A stretch of 64,000 bases of DNA from Mixophyes australis (taxonomy: Eukaryota; Chordata; Amphibia; Anura; Limnodynastidae). Positions 23,406-36,442 of this stretch are shown here, one piece after another (position 1 is the stretch's first letter; every line of letters begins with the position of its first letter). The DNA lies in the NCBI GenBank assembly GCA_036250195.1, contig JAVHZZ010000009.1, positions 97,408,271 to 97,472,270 on the forward strand, in the 5' to 3' direction. The notes beneath the pieces were generated by a model, which was not told the DNA's origin, did no database searches, and saw nothing but the letters and a program-made list of their open reading frames with translations. A program made the position numbers and the translations under genes.

Positions 23406-25375
23406 TAGCTTGAGGTAACTCTTCCCAACACATATCTCCCCCTCTGCTATAGGCTCAACACACCTTAGTTATCCTCTAAATACTTACAGTGCTTATCTTT
23501 GTGGTCCTACCCACTTCACCCCTCCCCCACAATCCCTTTTGTTCCTACACCCATTTTATATTACTCTTTAAAAGTGTAAAAACCGGTCATTTTTGTCTAA
23601 AGGTTTCCTAATATGCGATACACCACAATAACTGTTGTGATTTTACTGTGTATGCTACACAGTGTTATCGTTTTGCTGTCTGTATTTGCTTGATTGACCA
23701 CTGAAAATAAAAAATGATAAAAAAAAAAAAAATAGCTTGAGGACAAAAGGGTAACTACAAAAAAAACAAAACTGTTGAATTTAGCAGCAAACACCAACAA
23801 GAGATGATACGGTTGGTCGTTTGGGTCTGTATGCCAAATTAAATTTACCTTTTGCCTACACATAGTAGATGAAGCCATTTTATGGGATGAACCGATATGC
23901 ACTAAAAATTAGTGACACCACTAAGGCGCTTTTTAAATCTGAAGGAACTAAAAAGCACAAATGGTGGTTCAGCCCAGCGCTCTTTAAAGTGAACCCGGCT
24001 CCTACACATGGTTGTGGCAGACGTTTTGTAGCTGAACCAATATGCATAAGCGTGTGCCTTATCATTTCATAAGGCACTGGTAACATCATTGAGGCATAAA
24101 GCACTTGATTTTACTGGTTCCTTGTGAATTGATGTGAATTAAATTAATAGGCTAAGTATTTGTTCGCTCCACAAAATGGCTGCCTCCTTGTGAATACCAT
24201 ACAGGATTTCAACTCTAAATGTATACACATTGCTTTGGCATAAACTATGTGCTGACTGCAACCATGTTTTTGTTGTCAAAGTAAGAAAAAAAAAATATAC
24301 GTATAATATATCCGCTAACTGGTAAAGTCTTTAATTGTTTTAATGTACTTTAAGTCAACAATATAAAGTATAAAATACATAAACAGCCCTTGACAAGACC
24401 ATAAACATAAAATACAATTATTGATATCTGATATAGTATGCTAGCTTGTTAATTGTTTATCAGCAAACAAATAAAGGACATTATAATAATGACATTCCTC
24501 AAATTGTACTTCAATTCTTCATATCTAAAACAAAGGAAATTTCACTTGGAAACGTCAAAGTTATTTTCTAAATAATAACATATTCAGCTAAGCTGCACTA
24601 GCTTTTGTTATGTACCATCCCCCCACTCTGACTACCAAATTACTAACAGTTAGTCCAGGGTCAAAGGGTTCATGGGAAAGAGATAGAGCGAGACTCAGTT
24701 TCAACATCTGATTACCAGGTCCCTCTACATCATGCACTTTGAATAAAAAAAAATAAAACCGTTTAATGTTCTATTGAAGTAATGATGCTCTTGAAGCTGG
24801 CTCATGTTTTCATTAATCGAACAGATAAAATATCCCTATAAAAAAAATAAAAAAATTTGTGCATATTTTTCTTTGGGAAGCTGCATTTGAAGACTGAACA
24901 CTTGTGCAAAAGGATCATATATTTTTTTTTTTATTTCGCAGAGAAAACAAATCAGGCATTGAAAATGCATTTAGAAGTTTCCGAATATTGAGTTCATGTA
25001 ATGGCACCGTGCCACAATGTCAGAAAAGTAATAGGTATCTTGAGTACTCATTATTTATCCAACTTACTTGAAATTGTACAGTCTGTAACTGAAGACAGAT
25101 TTACTGTTGCAAAACAAATGCTTTAAAAATTGTGTTCTCTTACAAAGTAAACATTTGTTTAACGCAGTTCTCCCGTACAAAGAAATGAAATGGCATATAA
25201 CCAAGGCACTTACACTAATTGCTCATTTTTTAGGCATTTTCTGTATTGGATATGGTTATATGTCTTAGAATAAAACACACATTTATTTTCAAATATCCCC
25301 AATTTAATATCTAACTTTCTTCAAGTTCTTTTGCTATTTGAAATTTGTCTGAAAAAATGGATATTTTACAGAAAG
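23406..25375. other. intron DNA, partly old repeat, partly unique-looking
   Basis: 23840-24200 shares 'cacaaaatggctgc' and nearby words with 34780-35000, suggesting an old dispersed repeat. 24480-25300 has no recognised repeat, runs without simple sequence beyond short A/T runs, and could hold conserved noncoding DNA. Confidence 0.35.
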
Positions 25376-25417
<42 letters not shown>

Positions 25418-25466
25418 TATACACACACATACACACATACATATATATACACACATACATATACAC
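25376..25466. repeat. (TA)n/(CA)n microsatellite
   Basis: A TA tract passing into ACACACATAC sequence. Confidence 0.95.
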
Positions 25467-25559
25467 TAATTTCCAGGGGCAGTGCCAATTTTTACCCTGG
25501 ATTTTTGGTGGTAGGGAATTCTGCATGTTAGATGCAATTCTTACAATTGTTTTTACTAT

Positions 25560-25730
25560 TGACCTTCATTTATATATCACCAACATATTACGCACTGCTT
25601 TACAAAGAATATTTAATCATCTATAATCAATCCCAGCACCAGTAGAATTTACCGTCTAAATTCTCTACAACACACACAGGTCAATTTCATTCAAAGCCAA
25701 TTAACCTACCAATATATTTTTTGACTACCA
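25560..25730 (-). mobile_element. old SINE 3' half, reverse orientation
   Basis: 'catttatatatcaccaac', 'cgcactgctttacaaag', 'accgtctaaattctctac' and 'gccaattaacctaccaatat' correspond in order to the SINE tail and middle but are strongly diverged. Confidence 0.65.
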
Positions 25731-27950
25731 TCTATTCTTAATCTCTAGGCTTTAGAAATTAATATATATATATTGAAAATGAATATTTAAAATACAAAAA
25801 GGGCACTTTTATCATATTCATTAAAAATGTTATAATGTGAATTATTGTTCTCCAACATTTACTGAGACAACATCTTGCCTTATCTGGGTGAATAAACCAA
25901 ATCAGCAGTGTTCTTGGAAAATATTTGTAATTATTAACAGCCATAGTAAACATATTTTGAAACTTATTAGAATTATTTTAAAAACAGAATAAACTCCTAA
26001 AAATGCCAAAATATTTGGTAATTTGTTTTAAGTGTTTTGCTAAGCTAGAAATACATTTTAGTTTGCAAGACGACAGAAGTGATCTATTCTAGGGGCATAT
26101 AAAACATTAAAACAGTGATTTTATAAATGTGTATTGGCAACACATTAAGGCAACATACACACTGATGTTACAATTATGCCTTCAGGATGTATTTCTAATG
26201 CACAGTAAGCATATGTAAACGGTTATGAAAATAAAAACCATTGTACCGATTGAGACAGTACACATTTCCGTTTTTACGTGCGTTTAACTTGTGTTGCACC
26301 ACAGTGCATTTTTTTTTTAAACACTCCGTGTTCCATTTCAGCCCATCTGATGTGCGTCAACACTTTTGATAAACATTAATCTCAGCGCGAGCAAGCTGTA
26401 AACACAATGAGATGCGGGTAAGAAGTGCTTCCATATGTATTTATATATACATGAACAAGATAAATTCCTATTTTGTCACCCATGCACATTTTAAAAAACG
26501 CTAACTTGACGCATTTGTATATGCATCCAAACGCATACAAAATGCATATTAAACTCATGCAAAAACTCCAATCTGGTTAATATATGTCCATGAGACTCCC
26601 AAATTTATAGTAGCTTTCTCGGATTCCCGGGATAACAGTGCAACTTTAAGCATCTTGCCCTCTCCGCTAGTCAGATTCACAGCTGATAGCGTCATCCTGC
26701 CCCCCTCTGTATTAGGCAGCAAATCTCAGGGATTAATTACGCGTTTCGCTTGGCAATGCCCCCAGACTCTGGTTTCTGGGATCTCCCGGAGGGGTGATGG
26801 AAAATGCTGTTTCTGTAGCATTAGATTGGTGACGTTTTGTTGTTTTTTGCTAGGGATATTTGTATAATTCTAGAAATAAGAGGCTTCTATTCTTAACATT
26901 AGCATTTTGTTTCTTTTATAAATGTTTCTTTTTATTGTGTCATTTATATTGCAGTGCAGTAGATGTATGCATTATGAGCCTTATCTGTTCTGAAACAAAA
27001 TGTCAATGTCACTAGCATTAATTGATGAACATGCCAGATAATGCTGCTTTCTAACATGCTGAAATCAATATCGTCAGAGTGGTAAATTGTATATACACTA
27101 AACAAACACAGGTTTACCCAGGCTATGGATTGCTTTGGATTTGGATTTGTTACAGGCTCTTTCTAGCAGTAAAGGGATTAATACTTAACTTCATTCTTGT
27201 TTAACAATCCATGATTTCTTACTTTGCTGGAGAATCTCTTTGTTGAGAACTTAAAGACTCCCAGACAAAGCATTCTTGTCTTTCTAAGAACATTGTTTTG
27301 ACAAATTCTAAATCTTCTAACCAATCTATTACAACACCTAAAAGTGCACCTGTCATGTGCATGCAGCCACTGTGTATCCATTCACTAGGAACTGAGGCAC
27401 GAGGCACTAATCTAGAGCAATGCATGAAATGTAAACACCATCGTGGGGGTAAATTTTCTAAGCAGTCATTTTTTGGAGGTTTGCAAATGTCCACACAAGT
27501 CCAGTGATTTTCATGTCCGAACCGCTGGATTTTCTATCGAGAGATAGCACATACAGCATGGGTATAAGCTATCTGGCCATTCAGTGCATAAGTGCACAAT
27601 GCACTTAATTTTGATGGAACTCATTCATTAAGGATCAAAATTAATTACAAAATTATATTATTGTAATGTATGTCATAAGTTATTTAATAAAACTGTATAA
27701 CTGGTCCAATCTTCACCTAATGCAGACCCTATTTCCCATAGAGCTATATAAGGTCACCGGTACTCAGTTGACCCCAGGTCTTCGTTCAATAGTATATGTT
27801 GATACTTATAAACTGGTGCATACAAAAGGATATACTGAAGACTAGTACCCTGAATCAACACAGAGTGAATACCAGATGACAAATGGTAACTGAATACAAA
27901 AGGTAGAATAGCCAGGTACAACCCAAAATAGAAGCATTCTGCAAACAGAA
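25731..27950. other. intron DNA with a decayed family A fragment
   Basis: 26583-26800 contains 'catgagactccc', 'ttcccgggat' and 'gggatctcccggagggg', resembling internal family A sequence without ends. The rest, including 26840-27700, has no recognised feature. Confidence 0.4.
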
Positions 27951-28016
27951 TAAAAAGGGGTGAAGGGTTACATACTGTGGTCAGGGCAGGCGGCAGACAA
28001 GAATAATCAAGTAATA

Positions 28017-28063
<47 letters not shown>

Positions 28064-28290
28064 CATCAAGTCAATAAAGAAGGAGGGTCAAAACTCCAAC
28101 AGACAATAATAGAGATACAGAGCACAGTAACACATTAATGATAATGGACAATAAGAGTGTGCTGCTGACAGCCTTATAAAGCCACCTGGAACCAATCCCA
28201 ATAAGACAATCAGCCCAGCCCTCACAGTGCTCCTTAACAATGCTAAGCACTTGTGTCAGGGAAGTTAAATTATGCCAAAGCAACCAATGT
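27950..28290 (-). mobile_element. possible LTR fragment with promoter-like boxes
   Basis: On the minus strand, ATTGGGATTGG (CCAAT-box-like) is followed about 15 bases later by TTTATAAGG (plus-strand 28172-28180), then a leader-like stretch. The arrangement resembles an LTR or other promoter. No terminal TG...CA pair or target duplication was found, so this is tentative. Confidence 0.3.
28007..28063. repeat. (TAA)n microsatellite
   Basis: About 18 AAT/TAA units. Confidence 0.95.
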
Positions 28291-28844
28291 AAAGCATGTA
28301 AACAGGCTGAACTGCATTGGAATGACCCAATCAGCCACTGTTTCTATCCCGACCTTTGTTCATAGTCCTGTGGCAATACAAGTGCCAGCACGTACTTGCT
28401 CACTCATGTGATGTGACGTATCTCGCCTGCCTTTGCTGTGGTGGTTTTGTAAACTGCACGTTCGTAAAACGCACGGTTTGTATACCTGTCATTTGACAAC
28501 ATCAGCATGGCGATTTCACACACTGCAGCTTCAAAACATGGTATTTTATGTGCAATTTTGTCTTAAGTAAATCTGACAGTTTCCAAACTGCACATAAAAT
28601 CAATACATTTCCCCTTGATATATACATACTAGCATAGTACCACTTCAACTGTAGACTGACATTAAAGATTTTTTTTTGCAAAAGCCTGTTTCTGACATCT
28701 AGAAACACTTACTGTGAGTATTAACAATAGCAGTATAAAAGCATATTCACTTATATTAAGACTTGTTACCAAGACTAAAAATGCCAACAAATGCTGTCAT
28801 TGATGATCAATAGCGAAATATTGTGGTCTTCCTGTTTACAATGA

Positions 28845-29000
28845 TTGCACCTGGCCTATGCAAATGTACTATTAAAGATGCATTCTTAATTTACATCATT
28901 AAGTAAACTGAATTGGATGCAAATGCTTAGCAGGTGGTTAGAATAACAGTACCATTTCACTTGCAATTTATTTCATTTAATTAGGTGTAGACACACCTGA
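28845..29000. promoter_or_regulatory. candidate intronic enhancer: two octamers and three E-boxes
   Basis: ATGCAAAT occurs at 28858-28865 and 28917-28924 (POU-domain octamer). CACCTG/CAGGTG E-boxes lie at 28848-28853, 28931-28936 and 28994-28999. The block is free of recognised repeats and lies in AFF2 intron 1, about 10.6 kb from exon 1. Sites are seen; function is inference. Confidence 0.35.
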
Positions 29001-29772
29001 CATCTGTCAGGATTTCTTTTTCTTTTGTAAAATTTTAAATTGGCCCTAGTATATTGGGAGACCCTCCCCCCATCCGTTTTACTCTTTTTATCCATGCTTT
29101 GGTACTAATATTAGAAACTGTTGAAATACTTCATATGCTTCACGTTGATTAAACGAGAACTCCACCCAAAATGTGCCTTCTGTTTTAAATGGATATCCTG
29201 CAAACGATAAAGAATGATTTGCAAACGATTGCTAATATTTTTTCCCCCCTGTAGGAAGCTACAGGGCTTCCCCTTACTCAGCTTTGCCACATTCACAACA
29301 GCAGACCATGGCAGGCAGCTAGCAGAACCATTTGCACATTCTAGGACCCTACAGTGAGGCTGAGGAACGGATACGTTTAAACAGCTATGGCCCGATACAT
29401 TAAAGCACGCAAAACTAAAGAATTGTGCGTATTTTTGTTGTTGTTAAAACGCAGGGATCTGAAGAAACGTCTCTTGCTGAATACGGGTCTAGGTGCGCTC
29501 TGCTCTGACAGACAATGCACCGCAAGATACGAATAATACATATGTGGAATGTAACGTTCCAGCAGAATGCAAAGAAAAAAAATCAATTATTGTCACCTGT
29601 TAATAATATACTCATTAAGGAAAAAACATTTAAAAAATATATTTTTTTTATCTTCCCTATACAATACATATACCAGGAGGTCATTAATGTCTACTCTATA
29701 TAAAATGCATTTTTACAGTTTCTCCTGAACATCTAGCATGTATACGCAACAGTCACCTCACTCTCAACTGGA
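29001..29772. other. intron DNA, no clear feature
   Basis: 'ggcccgatacattaaagc' at 29390 resembles MITE ends of the 'gaatcaggcc' type, but no partner end was located. Confidence 0.35.
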
Positions 29773-29780
29773 ACTTTATC

Positions 29781-30110
29781 CATACTTGCCACCTCTCCCG
29801 GAATGTCCGTGAGACTCCCGCATTTTGCAAGAGTCTCCCAGACTCCCGGGGGAGTGTGACAATCGCCCGAATTTTGCCCACTTTACTAGGAAGTGCCCCA
29901 CTTCCTAGTGAAGTGGGCAGAATTAGATCCCAAACGCCGAGATTCCCGGTGAATCGCGCCGTTTGGCCCCGCCCCCCGCTGTCAAATGACGCATTTGCGT
30001 CATGACGTCACAGGGGACGGGGCCGAAATGACGCAATTTCGGCCGCCCCCTCACACCCCACCTCAACTGGCTGGCTCCCAGAAGAGAGCCGAAGAAAGTA
30101 GGTAAGTATG
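29781..30110. mobile_element. hAT-like MITE, family A, long copy
   Basis: The ends are CATACTTGCC...AGGTAAGTATG with perfect duplication ACTTTATC at 29773-29780 and 30111-30118. The internal palindrome is nearly the same as in the copy at 11567-11900, but in the opposite orientation. Confidence 0.95.
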
Positions 30111-30159
30111 ACTTTATCTGTAGCTGGTGTAAGTGGTACAACAGTAAAACATGTACCTT

Positions 30160-30405
30160 AGAGATGCCCAAAGCTTGAATCGGGCACTGCTGTGTGCGTT
30201 GGAGCTTGGCACGTTCTTACTGTACACTGACTACGTGCAAACGCCCATTCCCCTCCCCATTCTGCCCATGTCCTTTGCGATCGATGATGAATTGGATGTT
30301 CTTGTGTTCACTGGCATAAGGTCCGTTTCTGGGCATGCGCAGTGTGATCTTATGCAAAATACAGCGCGTATTCGGCATTTACGTATCTTAAGGAATCAGG
30401 CTCCA
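30160..30405. repeat. dispersed repeat fragment
   Basis: 30275-30405 shares its 3' part with 21595-21692. The 5' part ('gcttgaatcgggcactg') may be the other end of the same unnamed element. Confidence 0.5.
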
Positions 30406-30898
30406 AGTCTTCTGTGTTTTTGCCCAAACATTCATTCTCATTGATATGTAATTTCCAGTAATAATTTTAATCAACCTCTACCATAGTTGTCATACCATTA
30501 CTTTATTATGATTGACAGTTTCACTGCTAGTGCCGAGACCATCTATCATTAAAAAAAAACAACATGCGAGAAGTTTTTAAAATAGGTTCTCACATAATGT
30601 TGAAATGGCTACAATGGAATGCACTAAATGTTAGTGACAGAATAGTGCACACATTTGTTTTTCAAATAGATAAGTATTATAGGGCTAATGATGGGAACAC
30701 TTGCTGATGCTTTTCTACCTGACAATGTGAACCAGTACTATTGCATATGTTACGTAGTAGTGTTGTTTGACATCCTTGTAGGACCAAACTCCATGTGTGG
30801 GGCCCCTGAAAAATATCATACTGCCTAGTGACCGGCACTTCTGTAGTAAGTACAGCGACAATGATAGGATGTCAAAATTATTTTAGAGTACCTTAGAT

Positions 30899-31354
30899 CA
30901 GGCCCAGCGCTCCCATTAGGCAACATTAGGCAGTTGCCTAGGGGGCCGGGCTCTGGTGGGCGCCACAGAAGTAAAATGCATTTACTATTGTACTTTAATA
31001 CTGTGCGGCGACCGCTGAGCATACCTTCCACGGCCGCCGCACAGCTTCAGATAGATCCACAGGGAGGGGCTATGGATCACCACCGCCGCCCTCCCCTCCA
31101 ACAGCTGATGGGGCGCACCGCCCCTCCGTCTCCTCCCCTCCACTCACTGACTGTCGGGTGTGACATCAAAATCACGGCCCGACAGTGTGAGTGAGGGACA
31201 GGACCCGGCAGAGAGGAGCAGCTTTATGGAGCCAAGTTTAAGGTGAGGAAAGACGGGGGGGGGGGCGATTTTGAAATTGTGCCAGGGGGGGGGGGGGGCT
31301 GGCGCGGATTTTGAAATTGTGCCTAGGGCACCGAGGACCCTAGCACCGGCTCTG
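30899..31354. mobile_element. hAT element, non-autonomous, GC-rich
   Basis: The ends are CAGGCCCAGCGCTCCC and CACCGGCTCTG with perfect 8-bp duplication CCTTAGAT at 30891-30898 and 31355-31362. The interior has 'ggcagttgcctaggggg', poly-G runs (31255-31300) and two copies of 'gattttgaaattgtgcc'. Confidence 0.92.
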
Positions 31355-31362
31355 CCTTAGAT

Positions 31363-31990
31363 GTCACAGCTGGTTGTCTGGGTTAACCACTACAGCTAAT
31401 AGGGACTTTTGTTACTGTTCAATACCCTTCACTTTTGCAGCCTACCTCTGCTTCAGCTGAGGATGATGTAGTTTTCAGCCTCATAAGGATGTCATCTTCT
31501 CTGCACAAGAAAATTCAACTTATCTTGTTACTGTATGTATTGTTTTTACTGCTGGTATAGTTTTGAGAGGTAGCTACATCTAAATTTCTAAATGCAATCA
31601 TTATGTCAGAAAACTACATCTACCACCATAAACTGCATGCATAACAGTAGCAAGGAATTTGCCCTGTGACATCATCAAGTTGGCTGGTTGGTTAGCGGTT
31701 GAGTACAGTTTGGACAGAGCCTAAAGTTGCAGAGAAGGCAACTAAGAGTGACGCTTGATGTCAGAAAGGTACGCAACACAGTCACAAAGCTGCATAGCAG
31801 TGTCTCTTACCAGGACTAAACAGGATTATCTCACAGGGTACCAAACTGTGCAGCTTTTTTTAAACTAATCCTCACACTGTGTGTTTTGGCCTAGTTGATT
31901 TGTTTGAAAGGTGACATATCCTTATAAGATCTAGGCTAGCATGATACAAGCATGTTAATATATGTTTTTGTTTTCAGCCAGAAATGTCTT
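31363..31990. other. intron DNA, no feature recognised
   Basis: No element ends or exon-like motifs were found. Confidence 0.35.
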
Positions 31991-31997
31991 GAGTCTA

Positions 31998-32166
31998 GGG
32001 GGCACATTTATCAAACTGCGGGTTTAAAAAAGTGGAGATGTTGCCTATAGCAAATAGATTCTAGTTATCATTTATTTAGTACATTCTACAAAATGACAGC
32101 TAGACTCTGGTTGCTATAGGCAACATCTCCAGTTTTTCAAACCCGTCACTTGATAACTTTAACCCC
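31998..32166. mobile_element. Harbinger-type MITE
   Basis: Near-palindromic with 'gttgcctatagcaa' and 'ttgctataggcaac' arms, as at 3.9 and 16.7 kb. Ends GGGGCACATTTATC and the diverged GATAACTTTAACCCC; the 3-bp duplication is not clear. Confidence 0.8.
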
Positions 32167-32367
32167 AGGAGTTAAGATGCTAAGCTGTCCCATGTATGGC
32201 CATGGGCTTGCCCCCAAGTTTTTAACTGAAGAGATGACAGTATCCAAATTTGTGATCCATATCTCTCCCACACATCAGCAAAAAAAAAAAAAAAAGTCTA
32301 ATGAAAAAGCCCTAAGAGGGCTGCTAGCGAGCATTTAACATCACACCATAACAAAGGGTTGCACACC

Positions 32368-32435
32368 CAGGGCCATCTTAACAACATTATGGGCCCCCGG
32401 GCAAAGCAGTGCACCGGGGCCCCTGCATCTATCTA

Positions 32436-32499
<64 letters not shown>

Positions 32500-32690
32500 A
32501 GATACAGATATAGATATATAGAGATAGAGATAGATAGATGTACTTACTCAGTGACCCTTGAAGGTTTTTTTTTCCAGGTTTTTCTTTTGCAGGATTATTT
32601 ATTCTAATTAAGAGCCCTGCCTATGGGGCCCCCTTGCCCATGGGGCCCCTGGGCACCAGCCCATCGTGCCCAATGGAAAAGATGGCCCTG
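32368..32690. mobile_element. hAT MITE ('cagggccatcttaacaac' family), copy 1
   Basis: Ends CAGGGCCATCTTAACAAC and GGAAAAGATGGCCCTG; perfect 8-bp duplication TGCACACC at 32360-32367 and 32691-32698. An (AT)n tract of about 70 bp expands at 32428-32494. It is the same family as 40468-40958. Confidence 0.95.
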
Positions 32691-32698
32691 TGCACACC

Positions 32699-33671
32699 GA
32701 TAGGTTCTCATTGCAAGTAGAGTGCATCTTTATGTTTTGACTTCTGAGGCAGAAGTATCTCCTGTTCACTGCTGCTCTTAATGGCAAAACAGTGCACTTG
32801 TGTGCAGGGCAATGAAGGTGTTTGTGGAGGAAATAACTGGGCAGAAGCGCTAGACACATCCCAGGGTGTGGCTACGCCCCCATTATGCTATAGCCAAGCC
32901 CCCTTTGTGCAGTAGTCACGCAGTCTGTTCTGAGGCCACCTATCCAAGTGTTGAGAGGTAGGAATCACCACTGGAGCTAGCGCCTGCAGTCAGGAGCAGA
33001 GCACTGCAACGGGGTGAATGGACTGTAGACACCGCATTAGATACCCCCAGACCGCAAGAACAAACTCTGGTTACCACCACATGTCCAAAGTGATAGTATC
33101 TGCCATTTGAAAAGAAAAAAAAAAAACAAACACAAAAAACCATTGGGTAACAAGCCTCTACAAGCCTTAATAGATGGAAGGTAGACATGCTCTGTAAATG
33201 CTTTGCTTCCGGATAAGGCAATAAAACAACACCTTTTGTTTGAAGATCCATTGTTTAATTAAGCAAGAAGACTAAAATGTGCCGTTTCCAAATGAACTGT
33301 ATTTTCACTGTAATGTCCCTTTAAAACTAATTTCCTATTCACAACACATTGCCAGAATGATACATATGAATGACAATATTCTTATAAACACCATAAAAGA
33401 ACTAAGTGCACAGTACATCTTGTACCTACTGCGTTATTCCATTTCATGATAGAGTCCGAACACTATAAATGTTAAAACAAATAATGGATTGATGACATAT
33501 AATGCACATTTAGCTATTCCAATGTTTATTTGTGGGAATTAACGAGTGTCTGGCACATATTCTATTGTCTTTAAAGCATACTATTATGACATGCTTTGGA
33601 AAAAGATAGATTTTCAGAGGGAGGTGGGGTAGTGGGGAGTAGCTATTTTATCAATGTCTGGAGACCTTCAG
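32699..33671. other. intron DNA, no feature recognised
   Basis: A-run at 33114-33126; no other feature. Confidence 0.4.
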
Positions 33672-33883
33672 GGCTCGTTCACACATGTGCTGGGAAAATG
33701 GGTAAATCACTTAAAAATAACATGTTTTAGATGCATTTCAGAGATACTTTTTAATGTATTTTTCGATCCACTTTACATTTGCTGCAGTTTTATGAATGAA
33801 CTATTGTATTGGTAATGTGCATTAATGCATGAGAAATAGATCCTGAAATTTTAAACATGGTATTATGGTGGAAACGAGCCTAA
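33672..33883. mobile_element. possible MITE ('ggctcgttcacac' ends)
   Basis: 'gggctcgttcacacatg' at the left and 'ggtggaaacgagcct' at the right are imperfect inverted repeats about 210 bp apart. No target duplication was resolved. Confidence 0.5.
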
Positions 33884-34224
33884 AGGAAAACATTTATCCT
33901 ATTTTGTATATGGTTTCAAGGCATTAGTTAGTGACTGAAACAAATTAAAAGCCAATAGATGTGAATAAGCCCTCAAGCAAGCAGAATAGTCAATATTAAA
34001 ATATGGAGTTTGGTCCTTTCTTAAAAGGAAATTCATATTCCTGCTTGACAGCTATTGTAATATAACGTAAGCAACTTGACTTGTGCACACACACTATCTG
34101 ACAAGCGTTTGCATTACGTCAATTTCAATAATGCCTGCAGCGTACAGAACAATTAACGCTAGGTAGAAATTCTATGGGAACGCTAATTAAATTCATAGTA
34201 CACAACACTGCAGGGAAGGATTGT

Positions 34225-34312
34225 GAACACAAGCAGCAGTAGTGGAACCAGTTTCCACAGAAACTGTGGGGCCCAGTACTAACTAATCTGGCAGCCCCCC
34301 CCCCCCCCCAAT
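34225..34312. mobile_element. hAT fragment related to 52325-52580
   Basis: 'ggggcccagtactaactaatctggcag' here matches the start region of the 52.3-kb element, followed by a C-run. Only the 5' portion is present. Confidence 0.55.
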
Positions 34313-34441
34313 CCCCAAAGGACCTCATCTAGGTAGTGAAAAAAAGGCCACAAGACCATTCATGTGTAGTAAAATAATTTAAATTATTACCACAAGTAAA
34401 AATAAAAACATGTACATGAAATATATCAGTGTGGGCTTAAC

Positions 34442-34674
34442 CATACTTGCCTACTTTCGCAAAGCTCTTCCTGGGAGAGGGGCGTGACTGGAGGGCGGGA
34501 CGCAGCCAAACATGCCATTTGGTCCTGCCTCCCACGACAAAATGACGCGATTCACAGCGAATCGCGTAATTTTGGGGTGGCATTAGCGGGATGCGGGAGA
34601 TTTGCCAAGCTCTCCCGGGAGTCCGTGAGAACGACCCGAATTTCGCGAGTATCCCGGGAGAATTGGCAAGTATG
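34442..34674. mobile_element. hAT-like MITE, family A
   Basis: The ends are CATACTTGCC...GGCAAGTATG with perfect duplication GGCTTAAC at 34434-34441 and 34675-34682. Confidence 0.95.
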
Positions 34675-34682
34675 GGCTTAAC

Positions 34683-35812
34683 TGTATAGCTATGATGGTA
34701 TAGTGTAGTCCACAAATGATACCTCACACTTCTTGCTCCAGAAACTGGAAGTGACATCACAGGGTTTTATGATGCACTTCCACCCATAGTAACAACACAG
34801 TGGCAGCTATTTATCATATTAAAGTGTACTCCTCTCCTACACATAATAGAGGCATGTTGTGGATTGTACAATATTCAGCATATCAACTCATTAGGAATTA
34901 GTGATGATGCGTGTCACAAAGTTCCTCATGTCTCAGTGACCACTAGTCTTAATGATTTAAACATTGGTTCGGGTCACAAAATGGCTGCTTACCCTGTGAG
35001 CAGACAACGCATACATTTTCAATTAATAGTATTATTCACGTTAAAAATACATCCTTACATTCTTTTAATAGATAACTCCATTGCTTCAAGTGTACATTTC
35101 ACCAACTCTGAAGAACATAGCACCCTTTAGTTGTAAAAATAAATTTTGGTTACCCAGTCATTCCAGGGCTTTACTTTAAAAAGAGTGACTGTAGACTGTT
35201 CTATAGACACACATGGTATGTAGCACTGGCTGGAACTGAAACAGTCCACCTTTGTCTAGAGTGCAGGATCACCCCCTCCAGGCTGAGGAAATATGTTAGA
35301 AGTACACACTGGCTGTGGCATGTACTATGTTGTTACACACACACATACAGAAAAGAAACCTGGCCTGCAGATGCCTTGCTCTGTCTCCGACAGCCACACA
35401 GAGACCTTTGAACTTTCTATTTATATAACAGTTTAGAGAATATGTGTCTCTTCCTGCATAACTGCCAGTTTGCAAGCTTTGCTGTAATTAGGCCACTTGC
35501 AAGGCATTATATACAAGTAAAATCAATTGATTTGTTTTTTTTTGGCAGAATAATATCTTTCCCCTCATTTAGCGACCATTGATGCAGCAGGAAGTTCTAA
35601 TTCTATTCTGTTCTGCAGAAGTCGTAAAATGCGTTTTATTTTGTCTTTGAGGTTAAAAGTCATACAATTGTGGATGTTTCGCATAACAAGTTACAGCACG
35701 ACACACTGAAATTCAACTGTGTATAAACTCTGTATTAAATAAACTGAGGTCTCATTAAACAACTGTATTGTCATGAAATGGGAGCCTGTCTAACAAAAGT
35801 CTTTGGTTTATC
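34683..35812. other. intron DNA, old dispersed repeat then unique-looking
   Basis: 34740-35000 shares words with 18.9 kb and 24.1 kb ('aaagtgtactc', 'cacaaaatggctgc'). 35140-35800 has no recognised repeat. Confidence 0.35.
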
Positions 35813-35820
35813 ATTTAGAA

Positions 35821-36086
35821 CATAGTTGTCTACTCTCCTGGAATGTCCGGGAGACTTCCAAATTTTTGGGAGTTCTCCCGGACTCCCGAGAGAGCAGGCA
35901 AAAATCCCGGATCCAGAAGTAGCCGCTGTTGAAGATGGCGGGGCTAAACGCGGCCCCGCCCCCTGCTGCGATTGGCTAAAATGTCTTACGATTGACAGGG
36001 GTGGAGCCTAACAGCGCACCATGTGTGGCCACGCCCCCTTGACTGACCCCCTCTCTGACAGATGCCTCTAAAAGTAGGCAAGTATG
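35821..36086. mobile_element. hAT-like MITE, family A
   Basis: The ends are CATAGTTGTC...AGGCAAGTATG with perfect duplication ATTTAGAA at 35813-35820 and 36087-36094. Confidence 0.94.
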
Positions 36087-36258
36087 ATTTAGAATCATTT
36101 TACAACAACGTCCTACTGTATTCATATTGCTATATACCATTTTTGTTTTCCATTACTATGCTTTAGACTCACCCAACAATGGGAAATGAAAAAATGCTAA
36201 TTTATAAATAATGAATGAAACAGAACTTCAGATGTTACACTGGAAAAAACGCCACAAA

Positions 36259-36442
36259 GAGGCATATTCAATTAGATCCGGCGATGGCTATTACGCGCGG
36301 CTACACAAGTGCCGTTACTGCAACACTGCGGATTTCCCCATAAGGTCGCGAAGGGAAATCCGCGATGTTGCGGCACTGTATTGTCACTTTACACATGCAG
36401 CCGCGCGTAATCACAATCACCAAACCTAATTGGATATGCCCC
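36259..36442. mobile_element. Harbinger-type MITE, copy 2
   Basis: Ends GAGGCATATTCAATTAG and CTAATTGGATATGCCCC, internal palindrome around 'gatttcccc', same family as 19645-19828. The duplication is eroded (AAA/ATA). Confidence 0.82.
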
